In this document: positions 25,037 to 37,029 of the stretch, one piece after another
Numbering within the stretch: position 1 is the stretch's first letter
How the letters are laid out: the number at the start of each line of letters is the position of its first letter
Assembly: GCA_902729315.2 (NCBI GenBank)
Contig: LR746279.1
Coordinates: forward strand, 3,566,001 to 3,630,000
Length of the DNA stretch: 64,000 bases
From: Spirodela intermedia
Taxonomy: Eukaryota > Streptophyta > Magnoliopsida > Alismatales > Araceae
Reading direction: 5' to 3'
Made by a program: the position numbers and the translations under genes
Notes under the pieces: model-generated
Database searches by the model: none
The model's input: only the letters and a program-made list of their open reading frames with translations
Told to the model about the DNA's origin: nothing

Positions 25037-28000
25037 ATGGCCGCGTTCTCGGCGTCTGGCGCCGTCCACGCGCAACCGAGGATCTTCAGGCCGAGCCTCA
25101 GTGGGCCTTCGCAACAGGTGAATCCTCTCTCTCGCTCTCTATCTATCTATCTATCTACCTCCCTCAGCTTCTTTTCGTGTGACGCTTGTTTTTTGCTCTT
25201 CCCATCCTCGTAATGCCCTGAGACAGTCTATGCTTCTCCCTAGTTTGTTTTTCTTTCAATTCTAAGCCTGTATTCCCTTTCTTTTCGTTGTCGTATCTGT
25301 TGGAAGTCAGCAGATGTTTTTATTTTCCTGCCTTCCCTGGGAATGAGATTTGAACTGGTCTATTTTCCGAGTGTTGAAGAAAAATGCTGGGGGTGACAGG
25401 TGATATTGTGCGAAATCAGTTAATCAACATTGTGTTGAGTATGTTGCGGATGGGTTCTCACCACTTTTATGTTTCAAGAAATTAGTAAAAGATCGTGCGG
25501 AAATCCATTTTTCTTCTAAATTTCCTATCAACTAAGTTTCATTAAAGGTTTTTAGTATGTAAATTTTACGTGAACCGATTGTTACGTTCAAAAATCATCA
25601 TTGTTAAATGAGGTATATTGACGGATGCATAAAACTGGGGAAAACTAGAAATCTTTCGTCTGGCCATGCGGTTCAGCATGGCAGAATCGAAGTAATTTAT
25701 TGTAGCTGGTTCACTCTGGCTGGACTAGAAATTTTAACTAGGGTTTTTACGAAGGGATGAACCAAAATATACTTTTAGTTAAATATATTCAATCACTTTT
25801 TATCTGTCTTTGATTGTTAACCTCATGGAAGTGAAGAATGCTATTACTATGGGTGAGAAGGATTAACTGTCAAAAGTTTTGCAGTTACTTGTTACTGTTC
25901 CCTTGGACCAGGGATCTGATCTCCCGTTATAAAGCTTAGTTGCTCAAGTCTAGAATGAATCTTGTCCGACATGTTATCTTTTTGCATTTGCCTGCGTCTG
26001 AAATGATCCTGGCTTACGAATTTTGGTACAAGAACTTTTTGTGAGACAAATATAGGAAAAAGGCATTCCATATTCCTTCTGTGTTACATCCAGCACATAT
26101 TATTATGCCTTAATTTGCCCTTTCTTCGACTCAGAATGTTTCACCATAGTGGATAGTACTCCATTCTATGATCAGATACGTGGTCGAATGAATTTAATGG
26201 GTGATCTGAAGGTCTAGTCTGACTTTATATTGGATATGTTTCGCCAAAGTTAGATACCATTTCAGTTCATAGTATAAAGTTAGGGTGGTGGAGGTGCCTT
26301 AGGATGTCTATTTCCAACTGAACTGAGCAATCGAAAATATTCTATCAAGTTTGGCTCATGAATATATTTCTCTTCGACAAACTTCATGAAAGCATACTTC
26401 CAGAGACTCTCCTGTTTCTTTCTTTCTTTATCATTGTTGCACCCATGGAATCTGTTTTCTTATTCTACTGATTGAATTGCATTGGCCTTTTTGGTATAAA
26501 TGAAATAATTTGAGTTTTATTTGATCATCCAAGTAGCTTCACTCTTTTTCGGCAAAATACTATTCATATCAGAGGTCACATCCATTCTTTTTTGATTCCA
26601 TTGTTGGACTAGATTAGTATTCCCTGTCCAAGTATGAATTGACACATTCTTAGTGACTAAAAAGGAAAAATAATTAGCCACCCAGTTTCATTAGATTAGA
26701 AGCTATCAGTGAATTCGTTCGAATTCTCTCTCTGTGGCCTGGTTATTACTGCTGTTTCTTTTGATATGTTTAATGCTACATGTGTTGCACCAATTTCCTT
26801 CTTGCGACGAAGAGCATGTTGTTATTATGTTTCCTGAAATTCTACTTCAATTTTCTCAATGATTCTGGCAGAAATTACCTTTGTGGCTAAATAGAAACGA
26901 GACGTCTCTGGTTCTCCTGCGATCACAGAGGGTAACGAGGTATAGTCAAGTGCCAACGTTCTTCACAGTGAATAACCAAAAGACAAATGTTGGTAACACA
27001 AATGAAGGAGCAGTTGAGCCAGCTAGGGTTCTTCTTGAGAGGTTGTTTGTGCAGACACAAAAGCTTGAAGAGAAAATGAACAAAGGCTCTGGTCTTATCA
27101 AGGACTACGAATTAAGCAATAGCCTTGAGGTCCTGGAGTCAGATATTCAGGCTGCCTTGCTAGCCTTGAGGAGAAGGGAGGAGGATCTTCAAAATGCTGA
27201 GAGGAAAATACTCTTCGACCATGCTGAGCTAACACAGGCCAAGCGTGACCTAGAACACAAAGAAAAAATGATAGCTTCTGCCCTCGCTAACCAAGAGCAG
27301 ATGGAGCAAGACCTAAGGACAGCTAATAGTGATCTAGCTTTCAAGGCAAGGGAAATAGGGGATCTCAGGCTTCTGGTCGAGGAGCAGAGGTGGAAAATTG
27401 TCAGCTCACAGGCGGCACTCTCTGTGAAAGAAGATGAGCTCACTGAGCTGAGAAATGAGCTGATAAGAAAGAATGATGAGATTCAAAGTATCATTCAAGA
27501 AATCAAATCCAGAGACCAGCTTCTGAAGGAAGCCAACAAAGTGATCGAGAAGCAAGAAGGGCAACTTAAGAAGATTCAGAGGGAGCTGAAAGAGAGAGAG
27601 GACGATCTAGCAAAGTCTCTGCAGCTGAAGAAGGTTGAAGAAGGGAAACTGCGAGTTGCAGAGTCCAGGTTAGAAAAGCAGGGCTTGGAATGGCTACTAA
27701 CGCAGAAAGCACTGAAGGAACTGGCAGTGCAAGCATCCCAGAATATCAATGGTGCGAAGGAAGCTAGGGAGGATTTTAGGAGAGTAAGTGCACTTCTATC
27801 TGATGTAAAGTCTGAATTGATCTCGTCCAGAAAATCTCTTGCTTCCTCTCGCAAGATTCTGGTGGCCCAAGTCCACCAGCTCGAGAAGAAAAAGGCAGAG
27901 CTCCAGGAAGAGAGCCTCTCCGTGACGTCATACAGCAAGAGCTTGGAAGATGCCCAGCTGGAAGTTGAGAATGAGAGAGCAAAGCTCGGTGTCGTTGTGG

Positions 28001-28932
28001 CCCAAAGAGATAAGCTCCGTATGCAGTTATTATCAGAAAGGACGCGTATTGACAAAATGGAGGAGGAGCTGCGCGCCGAGAAGTGTCGGCTGGAGCGAGC
28101 CAACAGAGAGATAGATTCACTTCAGAAAGATCTCCAGCAGAAGACCTTGGATTTTAACCGCGCCCAAGATCTTCTTCAAGCTAAAGAATCCGAACTTGAT
28201 GGAGCGAGGCTTCAGATTCAGGATCTGAAGTCAGAGCAGGCCTCGGTTGAGCTCATCTTGAAAGAAAAGGATGAGATTCTCTGGGACACGCAGCAGAAGT
28301 TGGCCGACTTGAGCTGTGAGATTGTGGATCTGAGGGGGCTCATGAAGAGCAGAGAGGACCTGCTCCTGCAGACGACCGGGCAGCTTCAGGAGAAGGAAGA
28401 ACATGCCTTGGTCATGAAACATGAGCTCGACGACACAAAAGCAAAGTTCTCCGAGGCCGTGACGATTGTCGAACAGATTTCCCAACTGACAGATAAACTC
28501 GTCGTGTCTATGACGAATAACGTTCGCTCTGACTCTCGCGGCTTGTCCAATATAGGAATGCCGGCGGCCCCTCAGGTCAACCCTGGCGCTGACTTTGGGA
28601 AGCAGGAGCAGCTGGAGACTGAGCTGAAGGTGAAAGAAATGGAGTGCCGAGCGGCACGGAGAGCCCTCGCCGTCAAGGACGAAGAATTAGAGTCGGTCCA
28701 TAGACAGCTCGAGACGAAGGAAGAAGAAATGCAGAAGATGAAGGAACTGCTGTGGCAGGATAGAAGCAGAGCAGAGCTCCCAGTTGAGAAAGCTGGGGAC
28801 AGAGAAGAGTTCTCGAAGGCAGATATGAACCCTAAAATAGAAAAAGGGAGCATCGACAGGGTCGAAAGGGAATTGACAAACCTTCTGTCCTTAACCCACA
28901 AGCTCCTAAGGGAGGCCCGCATCAGCGGCTGA
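25037..28932 (+). CDS. Chloroplast coiled-coil protein, MRC/PII1-like (starch granule initiation)
   Basis: Exon 1 (25037-25117) encodes MAAFSASGAVHAQPRIF.., and exon 2 (26872-28932) encodes the rest, 713 residues in phase 0 across a 1.75-kb intron. The N-terminus is rich in Ala, Ser and Arg with few acids, as expected of a plastid transit peptide. From about residue 65 to 690 the protein is almost continuous heptad coiled coil (long runs of E, K, Q, R and L, few Pro or Gly), with short breaks near 590-620 and at the end. The pattern SLEVLESDIQAALLALRRRE near the start and the overall layout recall Arabidopsis At4g32190, described as MYOSIN-RESEMBLING CHLOROPLAST PROTEIN / PROTEIN INVOLVED IN STARCH INITIATION 1, which works with starch synthase 4. 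That assignment is recognition by eye; any plastid coiled-coil protein of the same group remains possible. It points towards the Rab gene downstream. Confidence 0.8.
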
Positions 28933-29835
28933 CAGGGGCACGGCGCGTAAATAACCCCCAATCTGACTGTTTGGAGATCTCTGCAGCATTGCATCCTGTG
29001 GTCGGTCTGAAGATCTCAGATCATCAGATGGGTGCGGCTTGTGCTTTCTCCTTGTGATCCTGAGGGTTTCCATTTATGGGTGCGGCAGGTGAAGAGAGAG
29101 ATGAGAGATGAGACATCATCGCGTCCAACCTTGTGAAGAACGGCAGGAACAGAGGTTGATAAGTATGGTTGGATCTTGGTAGATGTTTCTGACGGCTTTG
29201 GGGGGAGTGTAGGAACTTCTTCTGCTTTGGTGGGTGGGTCTTCTTCTTATTTTTCTGCTGCAGTTGGGAGCCACCATGTAGGTGGTGTACCAAATCTGCC
29301 GACCTCAATCCAACTCTATTTTTTGTTGGTTGACTTCGTTCCTGCAGCGGTTTTGTATATTCCAGAAGAAGCTGTTCCATTCTCTCTCTCTCTCTCTCTC
29401 TCCCCCTCGCTCGCTGTGAGGACAGTCCTTTTTGCTTGAAAGCTAATGCGGGCGCAAGAAATGGCAAGTTATTCCATGACTTCTGGCCCTTTATCTCTGT
29501 GGGTCCGTCCTTTTGCTTCCCTCTCTCTCTCTCTCTCCCCCCCCCTCTCTCTCTCTCTCTTCCCCCTCTCTCTGTGGGTCGGTCCTTTTGATTGAAAAAG
29601 GCGTGCACAAGAAATGTTAAGCTGTTCCATGACATCTTGCTCTCTCTCTCTCTCCGTCGGTCGGTCCTTTTGCTTATCTCTCTCTCTCTCTCTCCTCTTT
29701 CTCGGAAAACTAATGTCAAGGATGCATGAATATATACAGCTCCACATCAACTGTGCAGTAAGTGGCGAGCACACCTGCAGCGGGAGGGTGGGTTCTTCAT
29801 TCTTTCTCGGCCAAGAGATTTTTTGTTCATCATGG
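28933..29835. other. Convergent spacer between MRC-like and Rab genes, holding a repeated CT cassette
   Basis: It holds the 3' UTRs of the two converging genes. A cassette recurs at about 29368-29700: a TTCCATGAC..T phrase, a CT tract, GG(G)TCGGTCCTTTTG, then GCACAAGAAATG. Two to three imperfect copies are visible. The long open frames here on both strands (SLSLSL or RERERE) come from the microsatellites. Confidence 0.6.
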
Positions 29836-29981
29836 TCATATCGAGCAGCAGGGAAGGCTCCTCCTCTGCCCGCCGCCTCGGCTCTGGCGGTGTAGCTTCA
29901 TCCCGCTCATCCGCGAAGGCTGCGCCCTCGCCAATCTCTTCCCTGCGGAGTTGACCAACGCCGCCTTTTTCAGTCAACCCC

Positions 29982-30012
<31 letters not shown>

Positions 30013-32453
30013 TCCTCCCTCCCTACGTACCTATTTCGTAGAACAGCTCGTTGACGTTCTGCGCCGTCTTGGCCGACGTCTCGAGGAAGAGCAGCCCGTT
30101 GTCCTCCGCGTAGAGCTTCCCCTCCTGAGCACCACCGCCGCCGTTGACTTTGTATCCCCCCATACCGAAAGAAGGCACAGAAGAAGAGAGGTCAACGTTG
30201 CCGTACCTCAGTGTCCACTCTTCTCTTCGGTTCCAAGTCGGCCTTGTTTCCCGCCAGCACCATCACCATCGCCGGATTGCCTGCCATCGTTTGTGAGGAA
30301 AATTAGAGCTGCATGGATACACAGAACTGTTGTTAGTCCTCTTCATTACCAGCACACGCCGATCATCAGTTCAAAAGTCAACCCACGTTGGATGGAGCAG
30401 ACGACCTTCATACCTGCGCTCTAAGATCCTTGTTCTGAAGTTTTATGTCAGAATATTCGGCCTGTCCTCCACCAAGTCAACTGATCCTTTCTAGATTACT
30501 ACGCACACGGTTGACTAAAAGGGTGGGTCCACAAGGAAGCTAGGTCAAAGCTTAGGCAGCCCAATTCGGAATCATCCGACAATGAATCCTTATGAACCTC
30601 ATCTACCCACACGCGAAGACCAATTCGCATAAAAGGACAAACATTCAAAAGTAGAAATCCGCCCCCCGACTGTTGACTTGGAACATGTTGATAGAGTCAA
30701 TGGGTGGAAAAGTCAGCGAGTAACCTCAACCCACAGCGGCCCAACACTGAGTCGGTCGATCCTACAAGTAACACGTCCATTCGATTCTACACTATTTTAT
30801 ACGTAAAACAACGCACGGATGCATGCAAATGAAACCCATTCAGATTCACGGCGATTACTATGAAAAGAAAAATCGGGCATTGAAAAGATTTTCTCTTTTT
30901 CCGCTAGAAAAATATCAGGCAAAAATGGCTGACCTTGTAGGTGAAGTTCTTCCACCCATTTCTTGGCCCGGACGAAACTCTCCTGAAAAATTGAGGCCAT
31001 TGCGAGAAACGAACCGGTGATCATTCAATCAATCAATCACTTGCGAGTTCATACGAGTCGAGTGGAATCTGTCTCGGCGATCAAGAAAAATCATGCAGCG
31101 GCGTAGATCTCTGACTACTTTGGGAAGCTGCAACGTCCCTCGCAGGGCGAGTTCTTCGAGATGAACTGCAAGCAGCTTTTCTCAAAGCACTTGGGACATG
31201 CTATTTTTAGCTACCGAGAGGATGATGATTGGATGATTATCACCTATTCAAGTGCAAATCATGCAGAACCTAAAGGAATTCATGTGAATAATCGGAGCCT
31301 GGATCTGTCGCAGACAGCACCCTCTGGTGGGTGCAATGGAAGATGATGCCTTCTCGCAGAGCTTGGAATGTACGCAGGTAGAGGACGAGGAAGATGGCCG
31401 TTAATGGAAAAAGCAGGCGAAGCTGTAAGATGGGATTCCCACCATGCTGGAGATGTCGTAGACGACGACGGCGGCGGCGGCGCCGCGGTAGTACATGGGG
31501 GCCAAGCTGTGGTAGCGCTCCTGCCCCGCCGTGTCCCAGATGTCAAACTTGACGGTGCCTTCATTGAGAGACAAGGTCTGGGAGAAGAAGGCCGCCCCAA
31601 TGGTTGACTCCTGCAGATGAAGTCAACCACCGCTGCCGTTGACTTCATGCACGCTGAGCCGTGTAGAGAGGAGAGGGGGACGGATAGCGTGGGAGATACC
31701 TGGTGGTCGTGGAACTGGCCCTTGACGAACCTGAGGACGAGGCTGGTCTTCCCGGTGCCCATATCGCCGAGCAGCACCTGCGGAGATCGACAGGCGGCTG
31801 TGTTTTCAGAAATTGATCCAGTGGACCTTCGACGTGGACAGTAGAAGGTTACAGATTATTATTCCTTTTTTAGAGAGGAGTTAGAGAGAGAATATGGAGA
31901 TTTCGAATGGGATGAACGATCTCGTGTTGAAATGGATCGGAATTTTTCGATCAACGCTTCCTCCATTCATGTTGCAATATTGAAAGTTTTAGAGAGAGAT
32001 TAACGATAATAACCAAAGCCATGCATCGTCTATCTCTCTCTTTCTTTCTCTCTCTCTCACACACACACGCTCTCTCTCTCTCTCTCTCTAACCCCATGTC
32101 GCCGAGGAGCACCTACGGAGATCCAAAGGCGGATGAGTTTTTAGAAATTGATCCAGAAGGCCTTCGACGTGGAGATTACAAGGTTTCAGAGTTCTTTAGA
32201 AGTGCCCAAGAGAGAAGAATGTGGAGATTCCGGACGAGAAAATGGATGGGAATTTTTCTGATCAACCTCTTCCTCCATTCATGTTGAAATATTTAGAGAG
32301 AGATTAACAATAACACCCAAAGCCACGCATCCTCTCTCTCTCTCTCTCTCTTCTCCCAAACAAAGCGGAATCTGAACAGCCACAGATATGCGAAGGATAA
32401 AAGGAGGACATACCCACCAGCTTGGCCTGTACATTATTTTCCGACCTCGCCAT
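29836..32453 (-). CDS. Rab5/RABF-type small GTPase
   Basis: Seven exons on the minus strand: 32453-32418, 31777-31700, 31610-31443, 30982-30934, 30280-30197 (or 30207), 30126-30031 and 29942-29836. Product is about 205 residues: start [13 protein letters not shown]-loop GDMGTGKTS (16-24), effector [35 protein letters not shown] (122-125), [17 protein letters not shown], and C-terminus CCSI, a di-cysteine geranylgeranylation site. The switch region and [12 protein letters not shown] are typical of plant RABF2/RHN1 proteins that direct traffic to endosomes and multivesicular bodies. Odd point: the strong donor after VDTE (GTACGG) puts exon 6 out of frame, because the G run at 30119-30124 has six Gs; using the weaker GTTGAC donor ten bases further restores frame and adds a few residues. 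Otherwise the copy is intact. It converges on the MRC-like gene and starts 399 bp after the methyltransferase stop. Confidence 0.88.
31760..32345 (-). repeat. ~330-bp tandem duplication in Rab intron 1 with exon-2 fossil
   Basis: The block beginning at 31766 (GCCGAGCAGCACCTGCGGAGATC) recurs from 32101 with about 80 percent identity by eye, and both copies end in a CT tract (about 32033 and 32333). The outer copy includes a truncated duplicate of the start of Rab exon 2 on the minus strand (32114-32093, acceptor TAG then codons for VLLGDMG), cut off by the CT tract. Confidence 0.8.
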
Positions 32454-32478
32454 CCTCAGAAAACCAGACCCACCGGGA

Positions 32479-32504
32479 AGGAGCAGGAGCAGGAGCAGGA
32501 GCAG
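32479..32504 (-). repeat. (GGAGCA)4 in the Rab 5' leader
   Basis: Four hexanucleotide units lie 26 bp upstream of the Rab ATG. On the sense strand they read TGCTCC, continuing a pyrimidine-rich leader. Confidence 0.8.
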
Positions 32505-32851
32505 AACCCGACAGAGGAAGGAGGAAAGGAAGAAGAAAGGAAGAAAGACGAAAGTGAGAGAGGTAAGAGGCCTCTCCTGGCCTCTTTTCTATCTGCGTTT
32601 CTGAGACGAGAATGTTAGGTTTCCGACGAAGCCGTTGACTGGCAGATGCCAGCGGAAGTCAAGATCCGGACCGTTTGCAACCATCACCGACGAACCGAGA
32701 CGAACCCGTGAGGAGTTACTAAAAAAAGATCAAAAGATCATGCTTCTGATTATACTCACCCACCAAGAATCCAGACCCATTTGTTCACGATGACCACAAA
32801 TGACTAAAAACCCTTCCTTTATCAGGCTGGAAGATGACCCAGAACGTCACG

Positions 32852-35800
32852 TCAGGCGGTGCTCCTCGCAGGAGTGCTGGCGTAGGTGATCTTCCACAAC
32901 TCCAGGTCCTCCCCTCCATCATACCCTTGCAGGTAGCAGGGGACCGAAGCAAGGTCGATCTGATGGCCCACAAAGCGCGGCAATGATGACGTGGCCCCAA
33001 GTTGACCGCATTCTGGCACGTGGCAACACAGGACAAGACGATCCGGTGGGTCACACCTCCCGGTCAGCGAGGCATCCAAAAATGGAACTGTAAAATGCTC
33101 AATGATGTCAAAGGACCAACACCAACCCATGAACACAGCCAATCAAAAAATGACACGTGGAGAAACAGTGGGAAAAAAACCGACCTTCTTCATCTCTGAA
33201 ATAGCTTCGGAAATGCTGATACCCATTTGCGACGACGTTGAGATCATCGAGACTGAAATTATACCTCTTCTCCAACGCCAAGTAGAGTACCTGAAAAGGA
33301 AAGGTATAGAAAAGATTACCACCCTTTTCTCCCACTTTCATGGAAGACAATGTGGCTGCTGCTGCTTCTCTGCTCCTCTACCTTCTCAGAGCCTCGAGAC
33401 ATTAATCCCTCCACAATGCCGAAGAACAAGTCGGTCAGCTCATCGCTGTAGATCACGTCGGCGGCCAACAGCACAGAGACACCCTCAGCTTCCTCAATCT
33501 CCGCAGAGCTCCACGAATACCTGGACCTGGGTTACACCATCCATTCAATCAGAGAGCCCGCCTGCTGAAAGAAGCCTAGTTCACAAGGGCTCATCCTCTT
33601 CCTGCCCTTCACAGCATACAAAACAAGAGAGAGAAAGTAATTTGAAAGATGACTGCAGCTCCCTGGTTCAGAGGACGCACTGCTCCACAGTCGGCGGCCA
33701 CCCCTTTCCCCAATCAACCTCGCGCAGACAAACTGCAGCCGCGCCATGGTTGAATGCGGCGGAGTTCAGACGAACATTGGTAGCACAGTTGTCGAGGATT
33801 TCAGCAGTCCTGTCTGTAGAATGCCGGGTCAAGAAATGCAATCATTTTTCAATGAAACTTATTTCTGATCTTGCTGCTTCCTTCCACATCATCCAATTAG
33901 GTTCCTACCAAAGGCTGGGGATGTTTGAATGGAATGGGAAATATATGGGCATAGTTTCCTAGCAATTGGATCCATCTTGACATGTTCATTCATAAAAGGG
34001 GGAGATGTCGAATGATAAGAGTAAGTATCGAAAGGGATGATCCACAAGTAGCATACCTGTTAAGAAAACCCTCCTAGAAATACGTGCAAGTAGAATACCC
34101 ACAAAGCCTGTTCAAAGACCACCTTTTAGACAAAAAGATCTACAAACAACATGGAAAGTTACGGATTTGGCAGCCAGATATTGATTCAATATGAATTGCA
34201 TAAAAATACATTCTTACAACAAGCTTTTAGTATGATATGATGTCTTAATATGGATAAAATCTCCACTATAGAAAGAAAGAAAGAAAAAAAAGGAAAAATC
34301 TGCTAAGACTTAATATGATGTCTGATTCCAATGGTGCTTGAGAATTCTGCAGCATGGAACATCTCTTGTTCCAATGACGCAAGTAAAAATCTGCTAAGAC
34401 ACTATAGATATATAAATACACATCTCCAAATTGAGCAATGCTGTGAGTATTTTCTTTCTCTCCACTGAGTTTTGGGGCTTTATAGTTGATAAAAAAGATT
34501 TTTTTATTCATTAAAAAATCATCTTCAAGGGCCATTCATCTCATGCACCTGAGTAAATCCATTATGCAACGACAAAAAAAAAAAAAAAAAAAAACGAAAT
34601 GGTCATCAGTTTTAAAACACCATCGATCTCACCTGTTCCAGCTCCAAGTTCTAACGCGGTAATGCCATCAAATTCAGATGATGTGGCAGTAACATGCACA
34701 ACGAAGTCAGCCAACACCATTGCTGCTTTCCACACCTAATATGAAACTGGAAATTATTAAAATTTGAACTTTTGGATCATTTTAAACGCAAATACTACCT
34801 GCAATCCAACGTCTGGTATGGTGGACGTTATCCTATGCTGGATGGCCACTTCGTAGCTCTTGCAAGTCTCTCCATGCATGCATATGGTATTATTTCAAAC
34901 AATAATGTTAGATGCTCGAAAGTTCATTTGATGGTGCACAGAGGCATTGAAATAATCTGATACAAAATAATCAACATAACAGCATTAATCTGGAAAGTAA
35001 AATATCACAAAAAATAACTAACCATAAATGAGTGTCCGAAAGAAAGCACCAATGGGAAAGGAAGTACTAACCATAATCATATACAGCACATCATCTATAT
35101 TGCATTGATTGATCACCCAATATGCCCGAACAAGAGGCAAAGACACCAAGAACAAGACATGATTCTTATTTCCCTACGGTTTTCTTGATGTGTAAGTGCT
35201 TCTTCAGATTGAGTGTAAGATTGATTGCCACAAGTCATCTATTTTTATCATATTGACCGAAGGAATGTATCCTTTCTGGGAACTAAATATGGCAATGTGG
35301 GCCGTCCGACCAGTTAAGCCGAGAAGAATCCATATGTTAGCAGAGGAAACTCCAAGTAGAGACTAGTGTGGGGCCAATCCTCCACTGATGCGCGAAGTGT
35401 GGATAGACATGTGAAAAGAAAATGAGATGAGTAGAAGGAAGATGAAATGACGCAGGAGAAGATCAGCCAGTCCAAGTTTTTTCCTTCCTTTATGGCTTAC
35501 TAGCTGGGATCCAAGAAGCTAGGCACTTGGCTTTACCCCCTGGCTCGGTCTCTTCACTGAATTTGGCTTCAGGTAAGGAGCGTAATGATCGATTATGGAG
35601 CTCAGATTTAGGTCTTGGATGGGGATTTCAGCTTTGCATGAACTCAAGCTTCTGAGAATGTGGATTTTGAGAAGATTCTACTTAACCCGATGTGCCTGAG
35701 ACTCTACATATGGCTTTGGTTCTCCGACTGGATGCTGATCATGGCTGACCATCTACTTCTTGACAATCTGAGCTTCAGCGGAATTAACGTGCTGCTGCAG

Positions 35801-36765
35801 GGCATTCATTAACGGATTGTTCTTCAAAAGATCCAGAGTCAACGTACAGCTACAAGACCGGATAAGCTAAGCAGTGGGCTTTATTCCGGCTTGGGCTATT
35901 AAATGAATTTGGGTTCAGGTAAGGAAAGTAATGATCGATTATTGAGTTAGGATTTGGGACTTGGATGGGAGTTTCCAGCTTTAGATGAGCTCAAGCTGCT
36001 GAGAATGAGGGTTCTGAGAAGATTCTGCTTGACACCGTTGTGCCCCAGACTCTAAATGGGGCTTCGGTTCTCTCCCTGGATGGTGGTCATGGTTGAGACC
36101 ATCTACTTTCTGACAATATGAATTTCGGCGGAGTCAACGCACTGCTGCAGGACATCCATTAACGCATTGTTTTCCAAAAGATTCAGAGATTCTGGCTATA
36201 AAATTGTCCCTACATTATTCGCCCATAACCCGAAATTTATATCATAAGAGGGCTATGGATATTGGAGAATTACTCCGTCGTCTGGGAAGAACGAGATCTC
36301 CATCTTCGTCCAAGCTCTGCGCTTGGACTGATGCGCCCTTTCTAGCTTCAAGTGCACCATCTTCGTCCTCTTCTATCAAGAAAATTTTAGAAAATAGGGT
36401 AAATATGAAACTAAATGAAGAACATGAATAGAATGTAGATGAGCTGATAAACCCTCAATCTGCGCCAGTCGAGTAAAGGGTGCCGATGATCCTAGAGAAA
36501 CATCTGACAAAGCATCTTCGCACCGAAAAATCCCTCCTCAGGCCCTTGAAGACGGACTCCACCGTTGAAGGTCCCAGTGCCTCGGAGGGAGGAGGGAGAG
36601 AAGAGAGGGAGGGGGGATTATACCTGATGAGCAAGGGAGGGAGAAGGTGAAGCGGGAGACGAAGGGCCCGGAGTAGTGAGGTGGGCAGCCGAGGTGCACC
36701 TCGCTCATGACCTCGTCCCCCTCCAGTGTTTCTGCTGCCGCGATGTCATGGCTTCCTCCTCCCAT
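32852..36765 (-). CDS. METTL22-like class I SAM methyltransferase (predicted protein-lysine methyltransferase)
   Basis: Nine exons on the minus strand: 36765-36624, 36327-36274, 34869-34799, 34735-34633, 34107-34057, 33813-33681, 33520-33382, 33290-33185 and 33012-32852. Phases agree and give 319 residues. Landmarks: MSEVHLGCPPHYSGPFVSRF near the N-terminus, LDEDGDLVLPRRR, IPDVGLQVWKAAMVLADF, motif I ELGAGTGFVGILLA (about 118-131), VFLTDRTAEILDNCATNV (post-I Asp and NC..NV), REVDW, LLAADVIYSDELTD (about 203-216), YLALEKRYNFSLDDL, and FVGHQIDLASVP..ELWKITY at the C-terminus. This matches the METTL21/22 family, which methylates lysines in partner proteins; animal METTL22 acts on Kin17, and the plant substrate is not evident. 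Exon 3 uses a poor acceptor (CATGGAG) and is the weakest block. The ATG at 36765 is followed in frame by another at 36708. Confidence 0.85.
35500..36195 (-). repeat. ~346-bp tandem duplication in methyltransferase intron 2
   Basis: The phrase TTCAGGTAAGGA..GTAATGATCGATTA starts at 35568 and again at 35914. Matching phrases follow in the same order: TGAGAAGATTCT, GGTTCTC, ACCATCTACTT, CTGCTGCAGG, CATTAACG and AAAAGAT. By eye about 75-80 percent of bases agree. Neither unit encodes an exon of the gene. Confidence 0.8.
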
Positions 36766-36779
36766 GAGGTTCGGGTTCC

Positions 36780-37010
36780 TCTCTGAAATTCCCCCTCAAA
36801 GCCCTCCCGCTTATTGTATCCCGCGCGGTGGTCCGCGCGAGCGCACGCGGCGTGCGCACATCTGGCGCGATGCAGCACGGCGCGCCCGGAGAGACGCCGT
36901 GTGCTCAGAGGCAGACGACAGCTTGCGCACGGCCGGTGGCGAGCGACACATAACGGTGCAGGCGTGGCACGGGGGCCCGGTGCGGCCATGAATAGCGCCA
37001 ACGGGCAGGA
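36780..37010 (-). promoter_or_regulatory. CpG-rich promoter block of the methyltransferase gene
   Basis: Positions 36820-36990 are extremely rich in CG, GCGC and CGCG steps (for example CCCGCGCGGTGGTCCGCGCG). The sequence changes to AT-rich abruptly at about 37020. It lies directly upstream of the ATG at 36765 and is the obvious promoter and leader candidate. No TATA box is seen. Open frames across it are composition effects. Confidence 0.5.
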
Positions 37011-37029
37011 TTGCTGGTCCTATGAGAGT

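Noticed and set aside
27189-28994. Minus-strand frames of 84-175 codons under the MRC-like exon
   Set aside because: They are shadows of a long coiled-coil exon; reverse frames of Glu/Lys/Leu-rich codons stay open by composition.
29024-29774. Minus-strand frames of 100-230 codons rich in Arg-Glu
   Set aside because: They are translations of GA/CT repeats in a spacer between converging genes.
33102-33962. Plus-strand frame of 286 codons
   Set aside because: It runs antisense over four methyltransferase exons and their introns and shows no family of its own.
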